Positions 46,865 through 58,271 of a stretch of DNA of 64,000 nucleotides are shown here, one piece after another (position 1 is the first letter of the stretch; each line of letters opens with the position of its first letter). This stretch comes from Phoronis australis. Lineage: Eukaryota > Phoronida > Phoronidae. Position numbers and translations under genes: made by a program. The stretch lies in contig NMRA01000141.1 of assembly GCA_002633005.1 (NCBI GenBank), positions 490,326 to 554,325 on the forward strand. Reading direction: 5' to 3'. The notes under the pieces are model-generated. The model did not search any database. It had not been told where the DNA came from and saw only the letters and a list, made by a program, of their open reading frames with translations.

Positions 46865-47295
46865 CATTAAATATTTTCCATTTCCAAATACTTGTATGTT
46901 GTGCTGTAAAAGTTTGATACTAAACCAAGTCCAAGAAATTCATTTCACAATAGCACAGCAATGTGATAGGTACTCGAATTCGCGATAATTAGGCTAAGGT
47001 TTGTAAAACGCTTGTCCCAAAGGTGATCTTAGTAATAAGAATAGTTTATAGTGCATTACCGCTAATTTCGGAGATTTTTATCTAAATGAGTCCCAGAATT
47101 TTTTCCAGAAAAAATATGGGCCTCTATCGGAAACCCGTATTGCTCTCCACAGCGCCCTCATCCATGCCAAGCAAAAGTGGCTTCGGCAGACTCGGGCAAA
47201 CTTTGTGTCTATCTAAGCATCACGCTCCTATACTTTTCAGCTTTTTGGAGCAAAAATTTATAATTTGTTTACTTGTCAAAGTGGTTCAGTCATGG

Positions 47296-47301
47296 AATAA
47301 A
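47296..47301 (+). terminator. Candidate poly(A) signal of the SGNH gene
   Basis: AATAAA lies 432 bp after the stop codon at 46862-46864. It is the first clear hexamer downstream in that strand, but usage is inferred. Confidence 0.4.
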
Positions 47302-49435
47302 TGATACTCCACACATGTATCCATTTACCTAAGTGATTCTCAACTACCAGATTACTCTCAGAAATCTCTTGCATCCGCTGGCCATTTTTATTCTCGTTTG
47401 AGAAGTTCTCCGTGCGCATGTTTTCACGTGATTCATGGGTAAATGCTGTTGGACAAACAAACAAGAGCTAGAGTCCACTGAATCCGGTTCCCCTTCAAAA
47501 AACCGGCACGGGATCAGCCGGGAAGATGCATGGGTGCGTATATGCACTTATAGAGATGCTCTCTGCCTCGATAGTAGTTAGGTGTCTATACAATCTGACG
47601 AAATGTCACCTCTTGTTCTGGACAATTAGCTCTGGGATCTATGTTTCTTCTTTTATCATGCGCGTTCTAGTTGGGAGTCTGATGTCGTCAAATGCCTCCG
47701 GTACAGTTTCCTCGACATGTTTCCACCCGAAACCATAACGGTCTCCACTGGTGGGTCCACCGTGGTGGCCAATCCACTTTTGAATCTCTACTTCCCTCCC
47801 GCAGCCAGCATGACGTTCTCTCAGCCGTTTCACCCAACCTTTTCACTGCTGCTCTCTTCGCTGTCCCTCGCACACCAAGCTTCTCCAGCAATCACCAGAC
47901 AGGGCGTACGGTGAACCCTCTCCATCCCACCTTAACAGAAAACAACCAAGCTTGCCACCATTTTCGTCTACATTTCTGAGCTAGCTCAGTGTACTTTGAT
48001 TATTTCTCCTCGTGGACCTCTTCAGGCTAACATCCTTCCTCCCAAGGGACTGTAAATTTAATGACTGTTTGAATTTTAGCAAGGTATCAAGGCACATGGC
48101 ACAACTGAATGTAAGTACGTCATGACACATATCTATGGACTGTTTGAGGAGTGTTTTGTCTGTACATACCGACTAAAGGTATGGAACTTGGTAATCGATT
48201 GTCGTATACGAATAATCGCAATGTAGACACAAAAGTTCCGATTCGACTTTTCGATATACAAAGACCCATTAGTCTAGTATCTGGTGCAGTATGTTTTTGA
48301 ATGGTTGAATCTTCTGCCATCTGACGGGCGAACTTGGTGGCATACACGGTCCTGCAATACACCATTTTTACAACGACAAGTGGTCTAAATCAAAACTTGG
48401 CTTTGACAAAGAGGATGGAAATTGTTTGGATTTGAATTCATTTGAATCGTCGGCAATTCCGTTACGCAATTACCATTATTCACACCAAGGTTCCTTTTAT
48501 CAGTTACGATAGTCCGCTAATAAGCCTAGGCTACTGCAATACTTGGAGTAAGCCGAGAAGCGTTCAAACAAATTGTGATACTTGTTAAAGGTTGAACACA
48601 TACACGTCTACCATAAGTCAGAAGTATACATAGAGGAACAAACTGAACAATTTCGATTTTAACTTCAGTCGAACACATATGAAATTTTCTAGTAATATAG
48701 AGTTAGCGTGGGCATAATATTGACGGTGTTGACGGAGCAAATCAATATCATTGGATAAATCGCCATAAAAGTTTTGACTAAGGTATTTGAGGTTAGTACA
48801 TTTCGTAAAGAAAGAACTATTTTAGTAAACTTGGGTAGATTGGCCCGATTCAATGAAACAGAACACTGAAACACATAGCAGAGGTCTTAGAACTACTGAA
48901 AATCACTATCATGTCAAGAAATACCGTACATGTACTCACATTTTTTGATTTAAGGATTGGAACCACTAGCTGAGGGAAAGAGCAAAGTCATAAACATTTT
49001 AAATGCCGTGAATAGGAAGAATCCTACCAATAATCCAACTATCTAAAACAATACTTAGGTCTTCAACGTAAGTGTTCTAAAAATAAGAGAAATCTTGACG
49101 AACACCATTGAATACAGGGAAATCCTTTGAAGTTTCATTACCCAGAAGACACCAAAAATTCAGAATTCGGATAATATAACCGAGGCCATAATCCGTAGAC
49201 TCAAGTACCTCGTGAAAACTCAAGACACGCAATTCTACCTACAGTAGTAGTCCAGTAGCCAAAATTGGGTACCTCAGTGCTGCTACTTTTTTGAAAGAAA
49301 AATATTTTTCGATGAAAATCATACTTTTCCTTACTTTTTTGGGTACTCCATAGTCTTTTTATACTTTTTTGATGCTTTCAAAATCTGCTGTCTCATTATT
49401 GGTACTGAATCATTCATAAACATTGTTGATCAACA
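47302..49435. other. Intergenic, no gene seen
   Basis: Overlapping frames at 47526-47979 on both strands show no conserved domain and look like chance frames in a Pro/Ser/Arg-rich stretch. Confidence 0.35.
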
Positions 49436-49930
49436 GAGTCCCATAGGAGATAAAGCCATGGGCGCAAAAACAAAACTCTCACTAGGAGGCGCCACTTTAT
49501 TTGGAGCCATCCGAAAATCGTCGCCAGCCATGCCCCTTCCCCAGTAGGAACAGTGTTCATAATCATTATTAGAATGGTATGGTATCGCGGATGCCAAAAA
49601 CAGACTCACCAATGATAAAAACGGCCACTAGGTGGCGTGCACTAAGTCAAATCCATCGGAAAACGGGAATATGTCATCACCTCTTTAGGCAGAAACCTAT
49701 TTACATAACTACATAAAAATCCGTCAACGAACTTTAAAGATACAGAGAAAAACGGGAAAATATTAAAAATTCCTCTAGGGAGCGCAGCCTTAGTCAAGTC
49801 TATCTGCAATTAAGCCGTCGTCGACCGCTGTCAACTTCATATACATACACATGGCAAATTTAACAAAGGCCCTGCAGTGCAGAGGGTTTAGGAGAAACAG
49901 CGAACTGCCACTAGGAGGCGCCAGTGCAGC
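49436..49930 (-). repeat. Family C block, reverse orientation
   Basis: The units run in reverse: ACTAGGAGGCGCCA, CACTAGGTGGCGTGC and CTAGGGAGCGCAGCC ends at 49481, 49627 and 49775, then GCCACTAGGAGGCGCC at about 49908. Steps are near 135-148 bp, as in the forward blocks. Confidence 0.75.
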
Positions 49931-51318
49931 AGTTGGAGCCGTCCGAAATTACCAGCCGTTACGGCAAAAATTATACTTTTTGAGGACAACAGGGATACTT
50001 TTTTCAATTTTGGTGAGTTTCAAATGTTTCGCAAATAGATGTCTGGCTGTACTTCGGGAGCAAGTTTTCAGATATGCAGAATTGATGAAACACACGACAC
50101 TTTTCGTTATTGACGGTTTTTATTCAGTTTCGTTCATATGTTCGCAATAAAACTACTCTCAACGGAACACAGATGAAGTAACTGACCTAGCGACATAATT
50201 AAAAGGTACACGATATTTTGAAAAAAATCCTTGTTTCATTCTCAAGTGAATATAAAATGACGCAGTAATGCCACCATAGAGTATAAGCTGGAGACATACT
50301 CAGTGGGACACGGCAGGTGTGAAATACTGCAAAGAATGACTAATGAAGGGGGTTAACAGGAAAGTCACGCAAACAAGTGTAACGTGCGGCGCGACCCTGT
50401 TTGTACTGTTGGATGAAAACAGAGAAGAGGACAATATCGATGACAGTTGTAACACCTTATATAAATGTTACCGTTCACCAACGTTATCACGAACCCTGCC
50501 TCGTTCAGTTCTTGTTCCTGGGTCCACAAGTAATCCTGAACCGTAGGTAAAAAGACATACAACAAAAACGAATCAAATTTCGAAAATCATCGCCTTTGTA
50601 CGATTCGATGTTGCTGTCGCCAGACTGATGTTCCTCTCCAACATCAATGTCGAAAATTGTCGTTACAAGTAATGGAAACTTGTGTCTTTTGTTTCTAACT
50701 TTTAGCCCATTTTTTAAGAAAGGGGTGCAATGATTTTGTCTAATGTTGATAGAGCATAACTTTTGGTTTTTACAATGCATTAATCGTGTTGAATGCATTC
50801 ATATTAAGTGGCCTCATTGTGCTGAACAGAAAATAAATTAAATGTAACACCGACAATAAAGTTTTGAAAATAAATAGAGCAGTAACAGGACTCCCTAAGA
50901 ATCGAGCTGTTTTCGAAAACTGCGCCATTGGTGATCTGATTGGTTCATGCACTTACGGCGGGAAAATGATAGACCACGTATCGTGCACGTGTGTATCTTA
51001 TTCTTCTTTGGCCAATCTGTTGATACAGTAAATTTCCTTATTTATGCCCATTGTGATTTGAGCTTCTTGTTTGGTTCTATCATATATTGGGTTGGCATGG
51101 GGACCCACATGGTGCTTACTCAAATGGGCGTCATTTTACCAACTATTTCAAATTGTGTAGGTGAAGTAAATAAACAAAATGGCTGGTGATTATCATCACC
51201 GGAATTTCATCATTAGTATCTTTTGCCGGATGCTCAAATTTTCTGAGACTAGGGATTGTCACATTTGTAAGGTAGAAGAGTTTCGCTAGACATCTATGTC
51301 TGTGGCGTTATTCGGACC
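49931..51318. other. Intergenic, no gene seen
   Basis: No exon or repeat can be supported. Short frames such as 50505-50798 are unassigned. Confidence 0.35.
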
Positions 51319-51614
51319 CAGGGGCGGATCCAGGATTTTGAGTTGGGGGGCAGGGCACGGGAATAACCAGAATTTCGGCAGATGCGCGCGCCCAGCCAAT
51401 GTGGGGGACGCAGAGACCTCGAATGTTTGGGGTTGCGGACCTGCTGACTAAAAAAAAAACCGTAAACGGGGTTTGTTCAGTTTGTTCAGGGCCTATGCAT
51501 TGTTTATTCACCCCCGACGAGCCCCTGCTTGCGCGCACCCGAACTCCCAAATGGTATCTGGTAGAATTTTAGGGAGACATGGCCCTCTTGGCCCCCTCCC
51601 TAAATCTGCCACTG
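51319..51614. mobile_element. MITE family G, second copy
   Basis: The ends are CAGGGGCGGATCCAGG and CTAAATCTGCCACTG, and the copy matches the reverse complement of 27530-27830 over its full length. GGACC flanks it on both sides (51314-51318 and 51615-51619), a probable 5-bp target duplication. I do not assign a superfamily. Confidence 0.83.
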
Positions 51615-51659
51615 GGACCAAAATTAAAAAACGAGGCCCTTGTTTAAATCTATGATGAA

Positions 51660-51840
51660 ATACTGACTTCAGTATGATATGACTCGAAACTTGAGTACGG
51701 CGTGCTCGAAATTTCGAGTACAGATTTTTCGAGTATGACATTGAATACACTAAAGCTGAGTCTGTACTCGAGTTGAGTATGAAATGTGAGTTTGAGTATG
51801 ATTCAAGTCTGAGTACGGAGATTGGAGACCGGGTCCCGGG
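51660..51840 (+). repeat. Family H partial copy (right arm)
   Basis: The tract matches the right arm of 35994-37389 (GTGCTCGAAATTTCGAGTAC, GAGTATGACATTGAATACAC) and ends at GGAGATTGGAGACCGGGTCC. No left arm is present. Confidence 0.82.
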
Positions 51841-52384
51841 TGACATTATACTCATAATCAGCTGCAATAATCTGTTTCGTGTAGAAACTCTCACGCTGTT
51901 GCTAGGCATACATACTATACCAGAATGCAAAAGAGAGCAACTAGTGTGGGGCATGCACATTGAGATTTGCACATTCGCTAATGTTTCTCTGCCACTGAAA
52001 CAAAATTCAATGTGTTCACCTGATTTTTTACGGTGTTTGGACCACCAGGGAAGAGAAGACCCCTACAATGAACTTGTATGAATTAATACAGTTTTGATTG
52101 CTACTACAGACAAAATACTACATAAGACACGAAACATTCGGGAGTTATTATAACGAAACTTCTTAATTAAGTACCAATTAACGACTAACTCTCAAATACA
52201 ATGAAAATGTTCAAAAACGGAATTTAAGATACACCTGTTGTCACTTACTAAGCTGGCTTCATATTAAAGCTGAGCTACTTGAATCACATCTAGTGGCACT
52301 GCTCGAGATTGTGATGCATCATGACACAGTCTATTGATTCATGTGATTAAACTGAAATCCAAAAGGTAATTCACTCTGTTGTCC
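51841..52384. other. Intergenic, no gene seen
   Basis: Nothing recognisable besides short open frames. Confidence 0.35.
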
Positions 52385-52852
52385 AATACAATGCAAGGGC
52401 AAGCATTGGGTACGGTCGTTTACACCGATTGTAGTAAAGCATTCCATAAAGCCTCTCAGAGATCCCGATGCTAATACACCCGAGTCGCTGGTACACCCGA
52501 TTCTGCGATAAACTTTCCAATGGCACTGAAGTAATACATAAGAATGTGGAATACCCCAAACATCATTAAGACTTTGTTGAAGTCCGACTGACTGGTGACT
52601 TGGATTCGATGTGCAGTCCTTGCAACATCTAGATCATATGTAACCAGACCATACAAAGTCTGGCCACATTCCTCTGGACACTGTGCGCTTCCACAACAAC
52701 GTCATTTTTGTGATGGGTTGGCTCAGATTCGGAATATAATGGACAACTTGCTTCGGCAACTTATCTTGGTGAAGACGTGCGTTAAATCCAATCCACATTG
52801 GCGTAGATTTTGAATTGAGGTTGTGGCGTACTGCCGGGAACAGTGTCTCCAA
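52385..52852 (-). pseudogene. Broken multi-copy mobile-element protein fragment
   Basis: Three consecutive minus-strand frames carry coherent protein sequence separated by shifts: LHQDKLPKQVVHYIPNLSQP (about 52740), YGLVTYDLDVARTAHRIQ with FGVFHILMYYFSAIGKFIAESGVP (52490-52655), and YNRCKRPYPMLALAL (about 52395-52440). The style recalls uncharacterised repetitive proteins of cnidarians and other marine invertebrates that I believe are transposon-derived. I cannot name the family with certainty. Confidence 0.55.
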
Positions 52853-52965
52853 TTTTCGTGCGCGACCAGAAATTTCAGAAAACTTGCTAAACTTGGTATC
52901 AGGGTATTGAAACTGGTTCTTCCGTGGCTTCTTCTAAATAATTAATTGCTCGATAATTATTGTTT

Positions 52966-53640
52966 CTTAATTAAAACCCCCAGCATTTTTCATGTCTTCA
53001 GTCGCGAATGAATTTTTGTTCCTTTGGATTAAGCTTTTATCCATAGCATTAATCAAAATGTTTGCACTTCCCGTTTATGTAAGTTCAGTATTGTCCAAAC
53101 ACCCCCTTCTTATCTACCAACCCCAGGAAAATTACCGTGAAAAGTTGTTGATATGGTGTCCAAAGTTACTAAACTATCTTTTGGAAAAAGAATTTTTGTT
53201 GCACTTGAAAGTTTAAATAAATCGTTAATTGGTCGTTAATTAATAACTGTCTTAACTAACAACACGAGAGTTTTTCATGTCATAACTGGTAATTTTGGTC
53301 GTTCGAAATAATGTTTTATCCATAGTTGTAATCAAAATTTTCGCATTTCCTCTTTTTTACAAGTTCAGTTTTGGAGTCCTCTTATCCCCTGGGGTCAAAA
53401 CAACCCCGTCTTATCTGTAAACCCCGGGAAAATCGCGTCTTAAGTTGTGGATTTGGTGTCCAGAGTTAATAGGCTATCTTTTGGAAAAAGAATTTTTGTT
53501 GGGCTTAAAAGTTTAAATAAATCGTCAATTGTTCATTAATTAGTAGGCGTCTTAATTAATAACCCCAGGCATTTTCGCGTCTTAAGTTGTATCATTTTAA
53601 AATGGGTGGTGATTAGAATCTTGAAACGGATGTTGCACTC
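52966..53640 (+). repeat. About 290-300-bp tandem duplication
   Basis: Units start at 52966, 53251 and (partial) 53551 with CTTAATTAA/CTTAACTAA. Each contains TTTTATCCATAG, AAAGTT-TAAATAAATCGT and TATCTTTTGGAAAAAGAAT. The units are 285 and 300 bp and moderately diverged. Confidence 0.85.
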
Positions 53641-56600
53641 GAAATTTTAATTAAATGGATTTTTGGGCCCTCTTTTGGACCCCACAAGGGACCAAAGCCC
53701 AGGATTGCGCAACTTAAGACGCCCCTTTCCTTCAATGGTTGTTTTACAATAGAATCCAACACTCAAAAGTGAATAAAATCCTGCTGGCTCTCCAAACAAA
53801 AAAGTTATTGTAAGAACTCTACAGAGTATACTGAATAAAAGTTGATAAAAAAGTGCTGCCGCAATGACATGCTTAATAACAGACTGATGTTTGCATGACC
53901 AAATGCTGATACGTCTGAATTATAACATGAAATCTAGGTGACCACTAGAATTAACTTGGTCTTGTGTCCGACTGCGATTGCATGTACAAAAGCGATTATC
54001 GATCAAGACAGCGATGGCATGAGAGTGAGGTTAGCTTCTTAGCGGTCCGGCAGGATAATCGGACAAATTCATGATTATTTACGTTTAGGCTAGAAGTACG
54101 GAAGTGTCCCTTGTGAGAGAATATCTAAAACTGTAAAAGCGGAGAACCCAAGGAGTTTAAAAATGTTTATTTAGCGATTCATACATGTACATGGAAAACA
54201 GAAGGAAGATGGAAGCATGTGAATATCAAAAGCATAAAAATGCACAGGTGTTAACAGGCCAACTGTAACCATGAACAACCAATTCTAAGTCTGACGAAAT
54301 TCGTTGCCGCACGGAGATAAATGTACACCGCAATTGTAGAATTAGTTTAACATGTGGCAAATCTTCAGTTTAAAATCAATATATGGCACTAAATGCATGG
54401 TTAATTTTTGACACTGTAACTGGAAACAAACATGCTCGACTCGTCCAACTGATATGAGCGAACATCACTCACGCAAAAAGTCTCTACTAACGGACCTAGT
54501 GGGATAAGCAAGCCACCTTAACTTAGTGCACTGAGATCCCAATAAACAATCACCATCAGTCTTTGGCCACAGTAATAAAATAACTACAATCACAATCAAA
54601 TTCCCTACGGAATACACAGTCTTATCAAAAGAACACGTGCTCACTCAACGTTAACCAGACCCCTTTCAACCTACAAATCTGGTAACCTAGTGTGCACTGG
54701 GCTTGAACCGTTGTTTTTCCTATTCCAGCACGACGTGAAGTTTACTTGTTTTTGTTCTCATTTCAAGAACCTGTTTAGTTATTCAAGTGAAACGTTGGGA
54801 ATTATAGCAAATTTCTTTGTGATTGTGGTTATTCAAAGTATTTTAACAATCACCATACACAAACGCCAAGTGTTCTACAGAATAAATACAAAATACTATT
54901 TTGGTCAACGCCACTGGAAGCATGGAAACCTCCTCTTGCACCCTTCTTTAATGTACGAGTTATGATCTAAGGGTGATACCAATAACCACCTAAAAATTTC
55001 AACACTTAAGACTTAACAACAGAAGCGCTACTTCACTAGTACACAAAACTAAAACTACAGCATCATGCAAATAACACTCAGGTTTGTTACATAACGGAAA
55101 TAATCGAAATATTAAATAAAAGGGGTAGAAAACACATGGCTGAGGAATTAACGTTCTTGACTGCAGGCTTTCTGAAAGCCAGGCTGATTTTTGGATCGAA
55201 TTTAGAAATAATTTATCAATTTATTAAAAAAAATGATTTTAGTTTAAATTTCAGAGCCCTATACAGCAGTTGTTTCTTACAGAAAGTTTCTTACAGAAAC
55301 AAGAATTGTTAGAAGCTTTCAATCCCAAAACAAATTCTACCCAGTGTTAGGGTGCAGTAAAAGTTCATGCCAAATGGCTTGTCGGTATAATCGTTTGGTA
55401 TAATCGTTTCGGTGTCTCAGGTTTTTAGGGTGGAAAAGCATTAATTCCTCATTCAGAGGCAGGTAGAACTGAACTTGCCACACTTAAATCCACACTCTAT
55501 TAACTTCGTCAGTAGCAGATGTTTTCATCACTTTCTGCTCCATCTGGACATCTCGTCCAGAAATACCAAAACAGTGGGCGGGCCAAGGCAAAACAATACC
55601 ACTCTCCTAAAATGAGGAAGCAAACTACACCAAGAATAGTTTGGTCTAGCATGAAATTTGACAACGGACAACATCTCTTTACAGTAGGAGGTAATTCATA
55701 TCGTACGAAAATATATAAACTTGACAGGTAAGCAAGGATGCCTGATGTTATTGGATATGATCCCCAGAATTTGCCAGGCAAAAAATGAGACCAGTGATAC
55801 AAACTCCAACCTACAGGACAAAGCAGTGTTCTATGGGAATAGTTGTATTCCAGAATGCAAAATGGTAGTAACAGCGGTCACTGACGCCTATTGATTGTGA
55901 ACTTAACAACAAACACTAAACTCAATTTTAGCAGTTTCTTGACTAAGTGATCACACTTTTCCAGCTCAGCATAATCGATTTAAGTTATCATACTTCTTCA
56001 TTACTCAATATTATTTTAACCTGTAATGCTACAATCTCAAACGAATGTTGAACCAATTGACAAGATGCCATGCCAGGCTATGTAGACTACCCTTGACCAC
56101 AAAGTAACCACGATTTTCAAAATGTCAGGTTTCCACAAAGACCACGTTGTGCACGTCACTTCAGAATCACCAAAGTATAAAAAATTACCATAGTATAAAA
56201 ACGAGCATTGTCATGAAAGCTTGTATCATTCTTGATAGTGTGGGACACATTGCAGACAGATGACTAAGGGTACACAACAAGAATCAGGAATAATTATTAA
56301 CTATACGACATCTGTGTATTTCACTACATATTTTTTCTTTTTTGTTATGATTTAGCATCAGTTTGAAGAAAGGATACACAAGTTCTGAAAGAACCAAAGA
56401 AACATTTCTAATTTTCGACATAGCATCATGGTCAATGTCAGGCTAATAGGCAAAATTTCAGACTCGTTAAACAGGTCAAACTTGTTTCATCCAAGCTTGA
56501 ACTAAATGAGCATGCAACAGGCCTCTAAGGGAGGTGTATTTTCTACTCATAAATGCACTACCAGATCAGGATAAAACACTACACACTACACAGAGATGGC

Positions 56601-56859
56601 AAACTCTATAGAACAATAGTAACATTTGAAAATCACAAATAATAATATTAATATAAAAGTAAATAATAACATTTCATCATTACATGACACTGGACCCAAC
56701 AGTTAAACAACTCAGCATTTTGTTCTACACTTATCTTCCACTTTGGTGATTCTTTGTTTCTACTTATTTTGTCCAATGCAAATCCGTGGTCCACAGAGCA
56801 CCATTATAAATTACAACAGATGAGTATTAACATAAAGCAGCTATACAACTTATTGCCAC
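53641..56859. other. Intergenic or distal integrin 3' region, no gene seen
   Basis: AT-rich sequence with no supported exon. The 97-codon minus frame at 55509-55802 is hydrophobic but unassigned. It may belong to a long integrin 3' UTR or be intergenic. Confidence 0.35.
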
Positions 56860-57013
56860 AGTCGCCATTTTGAAAGTGAGCCTCTTTTTAGCCTTACAAC
56901 GCATTCTGCCCTTAACCACAGCGTGATTTTTTCGCATGCCTCGTTATATTTACGTCTCAAATGCATTGTTTTTTAAACCTAATAAGAGGCTCACTACTAA
57001 AATGGCGGCTGCG
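56860..57013. mobile_element. Small foldback element
   Basis: The left arm CAGTCGCCATTTTGAAAGTG with AGCCTC following is the near complement of the right arm GAGGCTCACTACTAAAATGG with CGGCTG following. The whole is about 154 bp, MITE-like. Confidence 0.65.
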
Positions 57014-57414
57014 TGAATAAGGCCAATAAACCTGGGTTCCCTCAAAGAAACCAAATCTTGATTCAGACCACTAACACTATAAATTGGTCTATGCTTGTTG
57101 CTCACTCAAATGACAAGTTTTTTGGTCTTGCAAAACTGACAGTTCCTTACATACTTGGCAAACGCAATGACACATTAGGACAAGTAGATTTTAGTCTCAA
57201 GGAATAACGAAGTGTCTGTTCTTTGCATGCCCCAAAAATCTTGTTTCTTTTTTATTACACTTGTTCATATATGCAAGGACAAGGGTGTGTCATTTCCTTA
57301 CCTTACTTTACAATCGTTCTATAAAAGACCAAATATCACTATTTTGATTAAGGAACAACTTGAGACCAATTTCAAATGGTAATTGGTCCAAATCAAAAGC
57401 TGGGTTTCTTTAAT

Positions 57415-57663
57415 GGAGTCCATTCCAGGAAAATTGACTTAACTAAGACGAATCTCAAATTTCAGTCAATTTTAAGATAAAATTTAAATTTGTCTAAAGT
57501 CCATTTCAAGAAAGAGATCTTACGTTTGACTTCATTTTTTAACTCAAATTTTGTCTTAATTTTGACTATCTTACCAGACGTGGAAGATTCAAAGCCTGGA
57601 AGTTGAGAAAAAAAATTAGACTTAAGTTAAAAATGAACTTAAGTCAGTTTCTTGGAAAGGGCC
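57415..57663. mobile_element. Foldback MITE, family F copy 2
   Basis: The ends GGAGTCCATTCCAGGAAAAT and the complement of AAGTCAGTTTCTTGGAAAGG mirror each other and match the ends of 24198-24404. The interior has the same TTAAGAT/CTTAAG character. Confidence 0.7.
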
Positions 57664-57668
57664 GCAGG

Positions 57669-57674
57669 TTTATT
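57669..57674 (-). terminator. Candidate integrin poly(A) signal
   Basis: AATAAA on the minus strand lies about 530 bp after the integrin stop codon. Cleavage at the usual distance would fall inside the end of the family F element. Usage is inferred. Confidence 0.3.
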
Positions 57675-58205
57675 GTCACTTTAACTATCTCATACACGAT
57701 TGTAAGCGCATTTTCCCTTCCCAAATATAAATGCCACTAAAAGATATCGTAAGCTTACAAAATCAGATCAACTATACAACACGAATAGAAACATGCCAGT
57801 CCCTAATCTTTAAAGCACATTCCATGCGTTACAAACCCTCTGTGGGCCTGCTTCTCCAAGAGTCTATAGCCACAGGTTGACTTTTTGGTTTTTTGGCTTT
57901 GGCTTTTAGCCTGCTACCAAGCTGTCTGTTGGATTCAAGTTGCAAACAGATTTTCTGACCATTAGCCTCATCCTAATTTTCTGACCAATAGCATCATCAT
58001 AATTTCATGAAACAGGCCAAGACATCCGTAGACTGGTTTTCAGCCAAAATACAGCAAAACTCTTTGAGAAGCAGTAGCCTGGTTCCCCTTCATAGTAAAC
58101 ACTATGTGGAGGAGGGCATAGCAGCAGTTCAGGGACTTGGACAAAACGTGGACACCAGCCATCGGCGAAGGCGTAAATATACGAGGAACAGTGTTAACAC
58201 TACTC

Positions 58206-58271
58206 ATCACTGCTTGTTATACGTAGGGTTCTTGAATGTAGACGTCGCCTGTTTATAGATGGGGTTCTCTC
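58206..58271 (-). CDS. Integrin beta last exon (NPxY tail)
   Basis: After an acceptor GTTTTTAG the exon encodes GENPIYKQATSTFKNPTY plus NKQ and stops at TGA (58208-58206). It carries both NPxY motifs and the Thr/Ser cluster between them. Confidence 0.95.
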
